Shown piece by piece: positions 8,086 through 16,252 of a DNA stretch of 41,822 bases. Source of the DNA: an uncultured Pelagibacteraceae bacterium. GTDB taxonomy: Bacteria > Pseudomonadota > Alphaproteobacteria > Pelagibacterales > Pelagibacteraceae. Where the stretch lies: positions 1 to 41,822 of the forward strand of contig CACEHK010000006.1 in NCBI GenBank assembly GCA_902559305.1, in the 5' to 3' direction. A program made the translations under genes and the position numbers. Within the stretch, counting starts at the first letter, position 1; each line of letters starts with the position of its first letter. The notes beneath the pieces are model-generated. The model saw only the letters and a program-made list of their open reading frames with translations, was not told the DNA's origin and made no database searches.

Positions 8086-8469
8086 ATGGAAAAAATAACA
8101 AAAAACCTACAATTTGTTTTATTAACAATAATTTTGATTAGTACAATAATTGCTGTTGGGATTGAGATAAAAACAATGGTTTTAAACCAATCAGTTACTT
8201 TAGCAGACTTATTATTAATGTTTCTTTATTTAGAGGTAATTGCAATGGTTAGAGTTTTTTGGAGTCAACAATCAATAAGTATTACTTTGCCACTACTTAT
8301 TGCAATTACTGCTCTAAGCCGTTTTATAATACTCCAAGGTAAAGAAATGGATCCATCAGGCCTAGTATATGAAGCGGTTGCAATAGTACTTATATCATCT
8401 GCAATAGTAATTTTACGATTGAGGCATAGTGACAAACTAGGGCTTAAATCAAAAAAAAATAGAAATTAA
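8086..8469 (+). CDS. Phosphate-starvation-inducible PsiE family membrane protein
   Basis: Four-helix inner-membrane protein of the PsiE family, 127 residues. Recognised from the second half, LADLLLMFLYLEVIAMVRV (201-like helix at about residues 45-63), then ITALSRFIIL (about 84-93) and a last helix ending in RLRHSDKL. In E. coli psiE is induced by phosphate starvation under PhoB; the biochemical role is unknown. It starts the plus-strand run that continues into the SDR and photolyase-like genes (10-base gap). The spacer upstream contains an inverted repeat and a weak Pho-box-like stretch. Confidence 0.82.
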   Translation: MEKITKNLQFVLLTIILISTIIAVGIEIKTMVLNQSVTLADLLLMFLYLEVIAMVRVFWSQQSISITLPLLIAITALSRFIILQGKEMDPSGLVYEAVAIVLISSAIVILRLRHSDKLGLKSKKNRN

Positions 8470-8479
8470 ATTAAAAACA

Positions 8480-9193
8480 ATGAATTCTAAGTATTTAATT
8501 TTTGGTGCCACAGGTTCAATTGGATCCAACCTAGCAGAACAACTAAAAAAATCAGGACATGAAAATATTCACTTAATAGGAAGAAATAGTAATGAAGTTA
8601 AAAAAATTTCTGAAAATTTAGGTTGTACATATACTGTAGCAGATGTTTTGGAAGATCAATTTATTGAAAAAATAAAAGCTGATGCTGATGACGTTATAGG
8701 AATAGCTTACTGTATAGGATCTATTGACTTGAAACCAATTAGAATGGTTAGTGAAAATGATTTCAACAAATGTATGAAATTAAATCTTTATTCAGCATTT
8801 GATGTTATAAAAGGATATCAAGAAAGTTTAAAAAAAAATAAAGGTTCAGTTGTACTATTTTCTACGGTGGCAGCTCAAAGAGGATTTACTAATCATTCAA
8901 TTATTGGATCAACAAAAGCGGCTATAGAAGGTTTGACGGTATCTCTTGCAGCAGAACTTGCACCTAATATTAGAGTTAATTGTATTGCACCAAGTTTAAC
9001 AAAATCAAAAATAGCTCAACCTATTTTAAAAAATATACCTATAGCAGAAGGGATTGCAAAAGCTCATCCTCTAAAAAGAATTGGTGAAGGTAAAGACGCA
9101 GCTGCAATGGCTAAGTTTTTACTTACCGAAGAAAGTTCTTGGATAACAGGCCAAATTATTGGTGTTGATGGTGGCAGATCATCTTTAAATTAA
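8480..9193 (+). CDS. SDR-fold protein lacking the catalytic tyrosine
   Basis: Short-chain dehydrogenase/reductase fold, 237 residues. The nucleotide-binding GATGSIG is at 9-15, the catalytic-type Ser at 128 (VVLFST) and Lys at 146. The residue at the Tyr position of the YxxxK motif is Ile142 (sequence HSIIGSTKAA). The NAG motif reads CIG (78-80). The C-terminus has the usual NCIAPSLT and GVDGG elements, so the fold is intact. I recall related proteins beside photolyase-like genes in other proteobacteria with the same substitution. It probably binds a nucleotide but may not be a classical dehydrogenase. A 25-base gap separates it from the next gene. Confidence 0.85.
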   Translation: MNSKYLIFGATGSIGSNLAEQLKKSGHENIHLIGRNSNEVKKISENLGCTYTVADVLEDQFIEKIKADADDVIGIAYCIGSIDLKPIRMVSENDFNKCMKLNLYSAFDVIKGYQESLKKNKGSVVLFSTVAAQRGFTNHSIIGSTKAAIEGLTVSLAAELAPNIRVNCIAPSLTKSKIAQPILKNIPIAEGIAKAHPLKRIGEGKDAAAMAKFLLTEESSWITGQIIGVDGGRSSLN

Positions 9194-9218
9194 TACGAAT
9201 TATCAATCATTAGGTAAA

Positions 9219-10364
9219 ATGGATTTTGATACATCAAGGTTATTTGCGATAAAAAGATTAAATAATTTTATTGAAGAAAACCTTGTAAAATATTCTAAAT
9301 TAAGAAATTTTGATTTTGGTCCTGATAATAGATCAAATATTTCATGTCTGTCCCCATATGTTTCTCATGGAATAATTAGTGAAATAGAAATCATAAATCA
9401 ATCATTAAAAAAATTTTCATTTGTAAAAAATGAAAAATTTATTCAGGAAGTTTTATGGAGAATTTATTGGAAAGGTTGGCTTGAATTAAGACCAAATGTT
9501 TGGTTAGATTATTTAGAAGATTTAAAAAAATTAAAAGAAAATTTTAAAAATAATCAAAACTATTTAAATGCAATTAATGGTAAGACAAATATTGAATGCT
9601 TTAATTATTGGGTAAATGAACTTAAAAATCATAATTATCTTCATAATCATACAAGAATGTGGTTTGCAAGTATTTGGATCTTTACTCTTGATTTGCCTTG
9701 GCAATTAGGTGCTGAATTTTTCATGAGACATCTTTTTGATGGAGACAGTGCATCTAATACCTTGGGCTGGAGATGGGTTGCAGGACTTCAAACTAAAGGT
9801 AAAAATTATGTTGCTTCTGAGTGGAATATAAAAAAGTTCTCCAACAATAGATTCAAAAATATTAAACTTAATGAAAATCCAATTCCAGTTGTTGATAATA
9901 AAAGTTATTCTATTCTAAATAATAGTTTTCTAAATGCAAACTTATCTAAGAGTCAGGATCTATTAATATTTGAAAACAATCTATCTTTTGAACAATCTGA
10001 TTTTAATAATCAATCATTCAAAAATATTTATTTTGTATTTAATGGAAACGAAACTAGACAAATAAAATTAGATGAAAAGGTTATTAACTTTAAAAGGTCT
10101 CTTATAAGTAATCAAATTAAGGATTTAAATAATAAATCATTAAATTGTAAAATGATTAATATTCAAGATATAAAAGATATGAAAGAAAGTTTTTTAGGTT
10201 TTTATCCATCAATTGGGGAAAATCTTGACTACATAAATTCAAATAATATTAAAAATATTTTTTTTTTATATAGAAAAATTGATCAATATTCTTGGAAATA
10301 TTGTAGTAAAGGTTTTTTTAATTTTAAAAATTATATACCAAAAATAGTTCAAGAATTTATTTAG
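9219..10364 (+). CDS. Photolyase/cryptochrome FAD-binding-domain protein, possibly permuted
   Basis: Residues 1 to about 215 match the FAD-binding helical domain of DNA photolyases: SPYVSHG (45-51), EVLWRIYW (77-84), HNHTRMWFASIW (142-153), DGDSASNTLGWRWVAG (174-189) and YVASEWNIKKFS (197-208). There is no N-terminal antenna domain. Instead about 150 residues follow the FAD domain and look like an alpha/beta unit, with DLLIFENNLSF, NIYFVFNGN and NIFFLYRKI as strands. The domain order is therefore the reverse of a standard photolyase. The stop overlaps the DUF2256 gene on the other strand by 8 bases. It is probably a flavoprotein; activity unknown. Confidence 0.82.
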   Translation: MDFDTSRLFAIKRLNNFIEENLVKYSKLRNFDFGPDNRSNISCLSPYVSHGIISEIEIINQSLKKFSFVKNEKFIQEVLWRIYWKGWLELRPNVWLDYLEDLKKLKENFKNNQNYLNAINGKTNIECFNYWVNELKNHNYLHNHTRMWFASIWIFTLDLPWQLGAEFFMRHLFDGDSASNTLGWRWVAGLQTKGKNYVASEWNIKKFSNNRFKNIKLNENPIPVVDNKSYSILNNSFLNANLSKSQDLLIFENNLSFEQSDFNNQSFKNIYFVFNGNETRQIKLDEKVINFKRSLISNQIKDLNNKSLNCKMINIQDIKDMKESFLGFYPSIGENLDYINSNNIKNIFFLYRKIDQYSWKYCSKGFFNFKNYIPKIVQEFI

Positions 10365-10482
10365 AAGAACATTTTTTAGAGCAATATTTTACTTTTTCCC
10401 AATTTAATCTCCATTTTTTTCTCCAAACAAACGGTCTTTTGCAAGTTGAGCAGATTTTGGAGGGCAAATTTTGCTTTTTCAT
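10357..10482 (-). CDS. DUF2256 family protein (41 residues)
   Basis: A tiny gene. The product begins MKKQNLPSKICSTCKRPF and has the DUF2256 pattern: CSTC (11-14), RPFVWRKKW (16-24), then WEKVKYCSKKC (28-38). The two Cys pairs suggest a zinc ribbon or zinc knuckle. The family typically occurs beside cryptochrome/photolyase genes. The ATG overlaps the TGA of the DUF393 gene (ATGA), and the 3' end overlaps the convergent FAD-domain gene by 8 bases. The start is well supported by the overlap and the length. The function is unknown. Confidence 0.88.
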   Translation of the reverse strand: MKKQNLPSKICSTCKRPFVWRKKWRLNWEKVKYCSKKCSSK

Positions 10483-10829
10483 TTAAGTTGATTTTTATTT
10501 TTTAAAAATAAAAAATATGCAACAAATTCATAAGTATAGTGAAAAAGAAAAAAAAGTGGTTTTATTGAAAATAATTTTGATAAAAAATTATATTTTGGAA
10601 TCATTGACCAAATTATTACAAAGGCTTTAGCTCCCTCTATCACTTGTCCATTATCGATAACATGAAGTCTTCGTAAAAGCTCTTCTTGTGATTTAGATGT
10701 TAACTTTAAAGCCTCTTCATTATTCGTAATGTCAACCCATTCTAAATTACTATCAGCAACTTTTTTATAGTGATTTATCTCTAATCTACAAATGCTACAA
10801 GAATTATTAAAAAAAACTTTAATTGCCAT
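10479..10829 (-). CDS. DCC family (DUF393) thiol-disulfide oxidoreductase-like protein
   Basis: A 116-residue protein with a thioredoxin-like N-terminal motif, FFNNSCSICRLEI (Cys11 and Cys14). The usual form is YDGxCxxC, so the Asp is replaced by Asn here. The middle has GAKAFVIIW (about 71-79), as in DCC proteins, and the C-terminus is hydrophobic. It overlaps the preceding photolyase-like gene by 11 bases and the DUF2256 gene by 4, so the three form one minus-strand operon. It is presumably a redox partner or thiol protein; this is inferred from family and context. Confidence 0.85.
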   Translation of the reverse strand: MAIKVFFNNSCSICRLEINHYKKVADSNLEWVDITNNEEALKLTSKSQEELLRRLHVIDNGQVIEGAKAFVIIWSMIPKYNFLSKLFSIKPLFFLFHYTYEFVAYFLFLKNKNQLK

Positions 10830-12315
10830 ATGTATTTTTGTTTATAAATTTTTCAGCTTCTGACAATATTAATTTTTTTCTATCAATTTTCATTTTATCA
10901 AAAATTCTTACCATCATTGAAAGTCTAGGATTTTTTAAAAAGAAAGATCTATTTCTATTAATAAATCTCCAGTACAATCCATCCATAGTATTGCACCAAT
11001 CACCTTTTTTAAAATCCATCATTTTCATAAAATAACTTGATCCACATATATAAGGTTTTGTTGCAAATATTCCTCCATCGCTAAATAAACCCATTCCATA
11101 AACATTTGGTACCATCACCCAATCAGATGAGTCTACAAACATCTCCATAAACCATTTATAAACAACTTTCGGTCTTAGCTCACATAAGTTCATAATGTTT
11201 GAAAGTATCATTAATCTTTCAATGTGATGTGACCAACCATAGTGCAATGCATTATTAATTGAATAATCTAAAGGAGGTAAACCTGTTGTACCTTCGTACC
11301 ATGAATTTTTCATCTTTCTATTGTGATTAAAAAAATTTCTTGTCTCCATTTCATCGCTATATTTTTGATAAACTCCCCTCATGAATTCTCTCCAGCCAAT
11401 TACCTGTCTTACATATCCTTCAAGAGAATTAAGTTTAATCTTATTTTTTTTATGAAATTCTAAAACTTTGGAAATTATAAATTCAGGAGTTATAAGTCCT
11501 AAGTTAATGTATGGGCTAAGAGCACTATGAAATAAAATATTATTTCCTTGATCTAAAGCATCTTCATAATCACCAAACAAATTTGATTTTTCTTCTATGA
11601 AAAAATTTAAAAGTTTAACAACTTCATAATACTCGGTCACAAACCAAAAATTTTTAGTACTACCCGGATGATCCTTAAAAAATTTTTCAATAATAGGTTT
11701 CAAATTTTTTGTATGTTTTGTCTCAGTGATTTTTGGAAATTTTGGAACTTTTATATTTTTTGGAAGTTTCTTTCTATTCTCTTCATCAAAACTCCATTTG
11801 TTTCCTTCAGGATTTCCATCTTTCTTCATTAAAATATTTAATTTTTTTCTTGTTCCTTTATAAAAAGTTGCCATCAAAGGTCTTTTGTTTTTTGATAGGT
11901 AATAATTGAATTCTTCTCTTGAATTTAAAAACATTGGTGATTGAATTTTATTCCAAACTAAATCGTTTTTTTTTACAAAATTTTGTAGTTTTTTTTCAAA
12001 AAACTTATCTTCTATTTCAAAACTAGTAATTTCTTTAATTTTTTTTGACTTAATAATTTTTTTTACTTTTTCTAAATAATCTTTTTTAAAATAACTTGAG
12101 TCAATTTTAGAATATTCAATTCTGAACTTATTTTTTTTTAAATGATCTGCATAAGATCTCATAGATGACAGAAATAATAAGATTTTTAATTTATGATGTT
12201 TCTCATAGGTACATAACTGATAGTCTTCGGCCATAAAAAAAATATGATCCTTCTTAAAACTATTTAAATGTTGAGTTGGAAATAATTGGTTTCCTAGTAT
12301 AAAAAATAACTTCAT
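10819..12315 (-). CDS. Cryptochrome/photolyase family protein, bacterial (6-4)-photolyase-like, without the Fe-S cysteines
   Basis: A 498-residue flavoprotein related to Agrobacterium PhrB (FeS-BCP group). It has an antenna domain beginning MKLFFILGNQLFPTQHL, RWNF-like NKWSFDEENR (172-181), GYVRQVIGWREFMRGVY (300-316), HHIERLMILSN (363-373) and a C-terminal KPYICGSSYFMKMMDFKKG (420-438). The PhrB group normally holds a [4Fe-4S] cluster through four Cys. Here the stretch between MMDF and GLYW is short and holds only Cys441, and the first cluster Cys position is TGLPPL. It is the first gene of a three-gene operon with the DUF393 and DUF2256 genes. It is likely a DNA repair enzyme or photoreceptor. 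Confidence 0.88.
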   Translation of the reverse strand: MKLFFILGNQLFPTQHLNSFKKDHIFFMAEDYQLCTYEKHHKLKILLFLSSMRSYADHLKKNKFRIEYSKIDSSYFKKDYLEKVKKIIKSKKIKEITSFEIEDKFFEKKLQNFVKKNDLVWNKIQSPMFLNSREEFNYYLSKNKRPLMATFYKGTRKKLNILMKKDGNPEGNKWSFDEENRKKLPKNIKVPKFPKITETKHTKNLKPIIEKFFKDHPGSTKNFWFVTEYYEVVKLLNFFIEEKSNLFGDYEDALDQGNNILFHSALSPYINLGLITPEFIISKVLEFHKKNKIKLNSLEGYVRQVIGWREFMRGVYQKYSDEMETRNFFNHNRKMKNSWYEGTTGLPPLDYSINNALHYGWSHHIERLMILSNIMNLCELRPKVVYKWFMEMFVDSSDWVMVPNVYGMGLFSDGGIFATKPYICGSSYFMKMMDFKKGDWCNTMDGLYWRFINRNRSFFLKNPRLSMMVRIFDKMKIDRKKLILSEAEKFINKNTYGN

Positions 12316-12346
12316 TAGAAAGTTATAGGTTATAAAATTTTATAAA

Positions 12347-13189
12347 TTAATTAGATCTTTTGAAGCACTCAATAGTATTCTTAAGTAGACATGCTATGGT
12401 CATAGGGCCTACACCGCCAGGAACTGGGGTTAAAGCTTTAGCAACTTTTAATACTTCATCAAAATCTACATCACCGACGAGTCCATTTTCAGTTTTATTG
12501 ATACCTACATCAATTACAATTGCATTTTGTTTTATCCAGTCTCCTTTTATAAGCTCAGGAATTCCAACTGCTGCAACAACTATATCAGCCTGTAAACATT
12601 CTGATTTCAAATCTTTTGTTTTAGAATGTGTAATTGTTACGGTGCAGTCTTCTTGGAGAAGTAGTTGTGCCATTGCCTTTCCATTTAAATTAGATCTTCC
12701 AACCATTACTGCTTTTTTTCCTTTAAGATTCGAATCTATTTTTTTTATTAATAGATAACATCCCAGAGGTGTACAAGGAATTGATCCTTGATATCCTGAA
12801 GATAAATTGCCAACATTCATTGGGTGAAGTCCGTCTACATCTTTGCTTGGTGAAATTTTTTCTATAACCTTTTGTTTATCAATATGCTTAGGTAATGGAA
12901 GCTGAACTAAAATACCTGATACAGTTATATCATTATTGAGTTCTTCAATTTTTTCTAAAACAGTTTTTTCTTCTACTGTGTCTGGATATTTTATTACTTC
13001 AGATTTTAAACCCACTTCATTTGCTGCTTTTTCTTTATTACGAACATATATTTGACTAGGTGCCATATCGCCAATTAAGATAACAGAAAGCCCCGGAACT
13101 TTATTATATTTTTTTTTTAACTCAGAAACTTCTGTTTTTAAATCTTCTCTCAATTCTTTTGCTTCTTTTTTTCCGTCTATTAAAATCAT
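12347..13189 (-). CDS. folD: Methylenetetrahydrofolate dehydrogenase / cyclohydrolase
   Basis: Bifunctional enzyme that interconverts methylene-THF and formyl-THF via NADP, central to one-carbon metabolism. Catalytic Tyr48 and Lys52 (IYVRNKEKAA), GILVQLPLP (92-100), DVDGLHP (117-123) and PVPGGVGPMT (255-264) are all present. Length 280 is standard. It lies 3 bases after the YggT gene in the same direction. SAR11 cells rely heavily on C1 oxidation, so folD is expected as a core gene. Confidence 0.97.
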   Translation of the reverse strand: MILIDGKKEAKELREDLKTEVSELKKKYNKVPGLSVILIGDMAPSQIYVRNKEKAANEVGLKSEVIKYPDTVEEKTVLEKIEELNNDITVSGILVQLPLPKHIDKQKVIEKISPSKDVDGLHPMNVGNLSSGYQGSIPCTPLGCYLLIKKIDSNLKGKKAVMVGRSNLNGKAMAQLLLQEDCTVTITHSKTKDLKSECLQADIVVAAVGIPELIKGDWIKQNAIVIDVGINKTENGLVGDVDFDEVLKVAKALTPVPGGVGPMTIACLLKNTIECFKRSN

Positions 13190-13192
13190 GAA

Positions 13193-13486
13193 TTAATTAA
13201 ATATAATTGGTGCTAAATAAAGCTTCATACACATTTCTATAAACCAAATCAACAAAAGTAAAATTACTGGGGAAATATCAAGCGATCCTAAATTAGGTAA
13301 AAAACGTCTTATTTTATTTAAAAATGGTTCAGTTAAACGATAAGTTAGTTCAAGAATAGAATAAACAAATCTATTAGATGTATTTAAAACATTAAATGCA
13401 ACTAACCAACTAATGACTACATTTGCGATCACTATATATGAATAAAGCTTTAAGAGTTGTAGGACTAAATAAAAAATCGCAATCAT
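13193..13486 (-). CDS. YggT family membrane protein
   Basis: A 97-residue protein with two membrane spans joined by the family signature RLTEPFLNKIRRFLPNLGSL (residues 51-70), followed by DISPVILLLLIWF. YggT proteins are thought to help in osmotic tolerance or division-related membrane organisation; the mechanism is unknown. The ATG overlaps the end of the MscS gene by 4 bases, and folD starts 3 bases downstream. Confidence 0.88.
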   Translation of the reverse strand: MIAIFYLVLQLLKLYSYIVIANVVISWLVAFNVLNTSNRFVYSILELTYRLTEPFLNKIRRFLPNLGSLDISPVILLLLIWFIEMCMKLYLAPIIFN

Positions 13487-14568
13487 TTCTTTTCAACATA
13501 AATTGACTGGCTAGGAAATGCAAAAGATGCACCATTTTTTTCAACAATTTGTTTTATTTGAATTGCTAATCTTTCTTTAACAGCTAACCACTCTTCCCAA
13601 TCATCTGTTTTTGTAAAACAACGAATATACATATCAATAGAGCTATCAGCAAACTTATCGACTCTAACTGCATATCCAAGCTCAGGTTTATAATCATCAT
13701 TTTTTTTTATATAATCCTCAATTTCATTTCTGATTGTTTTAAGTTGATCAACTGTTGAGTCGTATTGTAAATTTATTATCCAACTAATAATCCAATTGGT
13801 TGTTTGACTTACATTTATTACTGCATTCTCTGCAAATTGAAAGTTTGGGATTATAGCAATTGATTTATCAAATTTTCTTATAACAGTTGATCTAAATCCA
13901 ATTTTCTCTACAATTCCCTCAATTATTCCTTCAACTAAAATCCAATCGCCTATTTTAAATCTTTTTTCGACTAGTACTAATATTCCTGAAATTAAATTTT
14001 TAAATAAATCTTGTGCACCTAATGCAACTGCAACACCAAATAGACCTAAACCAGCAATAATTGGACCAATTTTTATGCCCCATAATTCTAGAACTGCCGC
14101 AATACCTAAAATAAAAATTAGTACTTTTAATGATTTAATAATCCAACCAATAAGTTCTCTTGTTAAAATTTTGTTTAAACCACTTAGTACATAGGAAATT
14201 GGTTCTATAATTTGATGCATAACCCAAAAAATAAAAATAGTAATTAAAGTTCTATTAATTGTATCTACAATTTCTCTACTTTCTTCCGAGAAAGACATAT
14301 AATAACTTGCAATAAAAAAACCAATAACTATTGGTAAAAATCTTGCTGGTCCTTCCATTGCAGAAACAAAAGAGTCATCAAATTTATTTGTTGTTCTCTT
14401 TGCTATATTTTCTAATCTTTTAATAATCAATTTGCTGATTATTCCTCTAAATATTAAAAAAATTAAAAAAATTCCAATTCCAATTAATATTTCAAGAATA
14501 TCTACACCTAAAATTCCTCTTTCCCATACAGAAAGAAAAAGTGATTTAAAATTATTAAATAATTCCAT
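13483..14568 (-). CDS. Small-conductance mechanosensitive channel (MscS family)
   Basis: A 361-residue channel with about four membrane helices. The pore helix is GLGLFGVAVALGAQDLFKNL (173-192) and is followed by the beta-domain signature RFKIGDWI (203-210) and a Pro-Asn at 241-242. The C-terminal alpha/beta vestibule domain is present. It protects against hypo-osmotic shock by releasing solutes. It overlaps the YggT gene by 4 bases and follows hemD by 2, so it is in the hemC-hemD-mscS-yggT-folD run. Confidence 0.93.
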   Translation of the reverse strand: MELFNNFKSLFLSVWERGILGVDILEILIGIGIFLIFLIFRGIISKLIIKRLENIAKRTTNKFDDSFVSAMEGPARFLPIVIGFFIASYYMSFSEESREIVDTINRTLITIFIFWVMHQIIEPISYVLSGLNKILTRELIGWIIKSLKVLIFILGIAAVLELWGIKIGPIIAGLGLFGVAVALGAQDLFKNLISGILVLVEKRFKIGDWILVEGIIEGIVEKIGFRSTVIRKFDKSIAIIPNFQFAENAVINVSQTTNWIISWIINLQYDSTVDQLKTIRNEIEDYIKKNDDYKPELGYAVRVDKFADSSIDMYIRCFTKTDDWEEWLAVKERLAIQIKQIVEKNGASFAFPSQSIYVEKK

Positions 14569-14570
14569 TT

Positions 14571-15269
14571 CTAAATTTTATATAGCAAAAATTCCTCTTC
14601 TCCAGGACTAAAAATAAAAATTTTTTTCCACTTGATTTTATTTAATACTGACGAGGATTTTTCACTAATACACATTAGATGGGTATTCATCCAAAATTCA
14701 TTTAATTTGTAATTATTTATTATTTTTAGGAAACTCAAAGCACTATTTTCAGAATAAACATATACAGCATTAGGCATATTTGATCTTAATATTTCTACAA
14801 ATTTTTCATCAATTTTATGGTTGGTATTTGAAGTGTAATTAACTACCCTTTTTACATTATAACCCTTAGATATCAAATTTTTATTAATATCATAAGAAAT
14901 AATTTCTCCACTTATATAAATTATTTTTCCAGAAGAAGAATCAAAGTTTTGTAATATTAATTCTTCTAAATTTCTCACGTTGCCTTCAGCTGTTACAACA
15001 TTTTGAAATCCAAGGCTAAGAGCTTTTTTTTCAGTTGAACTTCCAACACAAAAGCAAGTAATTTTTTTATCAATTAATTTTGTATTTAAAAATTTTAATG
15101 CATTAGCACTTGTAAAAATTATAGCTTTGTAGTCTTCAAAATTTATTTTTTCATGCTTAATTTTTTCAATTTGAATAACTGGCATATGTGAAACTTTATG
15201 TCCAAGTTCGCTAAATTTTAATATTAATTCTTCACAGTCTTCCAATGGTCTTGTAAATAAAATATGCAT
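14571..15269 (-). CDS. hemD: Uroporphyrinogen-III synthase
   Basis: Cyclises hydroxymethylbilane to uroporphyrinogen III in tetrapyrrole synthesis. The family is poorly conserved; landmarks are the N-terminal ILFTRPLEDCEELI, IIFTSANALKFL (50-61) and CVGSST (74-79). The length of 232 fits. The strongest support is its location directly after hemC, one base apart, a common alphaproteobacterial pair. Confidence 0.9.
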   Translation of the reverse strand: MHILFTRPLEDCEELILKFSELGHKVSHMPVIQIEKIKHEKINFEDYKAIIFTSANALKFLNTKLIDKKITCFCVGSSTEKKALSLGFQNVVTAEGNVRNLEELILQNFDSSSGKIIYISGEIISYDINKNLISKGYNVKRVVNYTSNTNHKIDEKFVEILRSNMPNAVYVYSENSALSFLKIINNYKLNEFWMNTHLMCISEKSSSVLNKIKWKKIFIFSPGEEEFLLYKI

Positions 15270-15270
15270 A

Positions 15271-16194
15271 TTATTTTTTATAACTTCCTTTTGATTGCTT
15301 TTTTAGGTTCTCACCAATCTCAATACCTAATTCTGCTGCAGAATTTATATCTTTAGAAGACTTACAATAAAATCTTTCTTTTCCATCTAACGAAAAAAGC
15401 TCTCCTTGAAGTGTTATATTTTCATTATTTATTACAGATATTGCACCTACAGCTGTTTCACAGTCTCCTTCTAAAACTTTAAGAACATTCCTTTCTGCTT
15501 CGACCCTTTTAAAAGTTTCTTCATCGTTTATTTTTTTTAAAACATTTTTAATATAGACGTCATCATTCTTACATTGTAATGCTATAACTCCTTGTCCAGC
15601 ACTTGGTAAAACTTCATCAATTGAAAAAATTTCAGAAATATATTCATTTAAATTTAAAGAATTAATACCTGCAAAAGATAAAACTATTGCATCATACAAG
15701 TTTTTATTTAACTTATTAATTCTAGTGTCAACGTTTCCTCTAATTAACTTATAATTTAAATCACTTCTTTTGTTTTTTAATTGAAATTCTCTTCTAAAAG
15801 AAGATGTTCCAATCATTGAATCTTTATTTAAATCTTTAAATTTAATTTTATTTTTAGAAATCAATGCTTCCCTTGGATCATTTCTTTTTAAAAAACATGT
15901 AGTTAACAATCCTTCAGTCTCATCTGATGGCATATCTTTTAAAGCATGTACTGCAATATTAATTTTATTTTCCAATAATTCTTTTTCAATTTTGTTTGAA
16001 AAAAGTCCTTTGCCTCCTATTTCAGATAGTCTATCATTTTGATTTAAATCTCCAGCCGTAGTTATTTTTTTTATTTCAATGCTCTCTATATTAAATTCTT
16101 TTGATACTTCTAAAATTTTTTCTCTCGCTTTTTCAGCATAGATTAATGCTAATTTACTACCTCTTGATCCAATAATAATTTTTTTGCTTTTCAT
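15271..16194 (-). CDS. hemC: Hydroxymethylbilane synthase (porphobilinogen deaminase)
   Basis: Polymerises four porphobilinogen units on a dipyrromethane cofactor. The cofactor Cys is at 245 (EGDCETAVGA) and the catalytic Asp at 87 (HALKDMPS). The N-terminal IIIGSRGSKLALIYAEK and SSFRREFQLK (131-140) are typical. The length of 307 is standard. It is the first gene of the minus-strand run hemC-hemD-mscS-yggT-folD and is divergent from tsaD across a 58-base spacer. Confidence 0.97.
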   Translation of the reverse strand: MKSKKIIIGSRGSKLALIYAEKAREKILEVSKEFNIESIEIKKITTAGDLNQNDRLSEIGGKGLFSNKIEKELLENKINIAVHALKDMPSDETEGLLTTCFLKRNDPREALISKNKIKFKDLNKDSMIGTSSFRREFQLKNKRSDLNYKLIRGNVDTRINKLNKNLYDAIVLSFAGINSLNLNEYISEIFSIDEVLPSAGQGVIALQCKNDDVYIKNVLKKINDEETFKRVEAERNVLKVLEGDCETAVGAISVINNENITLQGELFSLDGKERFYCKSSKDINSAAELGIEIGENLKKQSKGSYKK

Positions 16195-16252
16195 TAAATT
16201 AATTTATATTCCATCTTTATATTTAGAATTTGAAAGTAATAAAAACTAATTT

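Noticed and set aside
12360..12758. A 132-residue open frame on the plus strand
   Set aside because: It is antisense to folD, has no family features and is explained by the codon bias of the real gene. The same applies to the other frames antisense to acs, the symporter, ftsK, tsaD and hslV.
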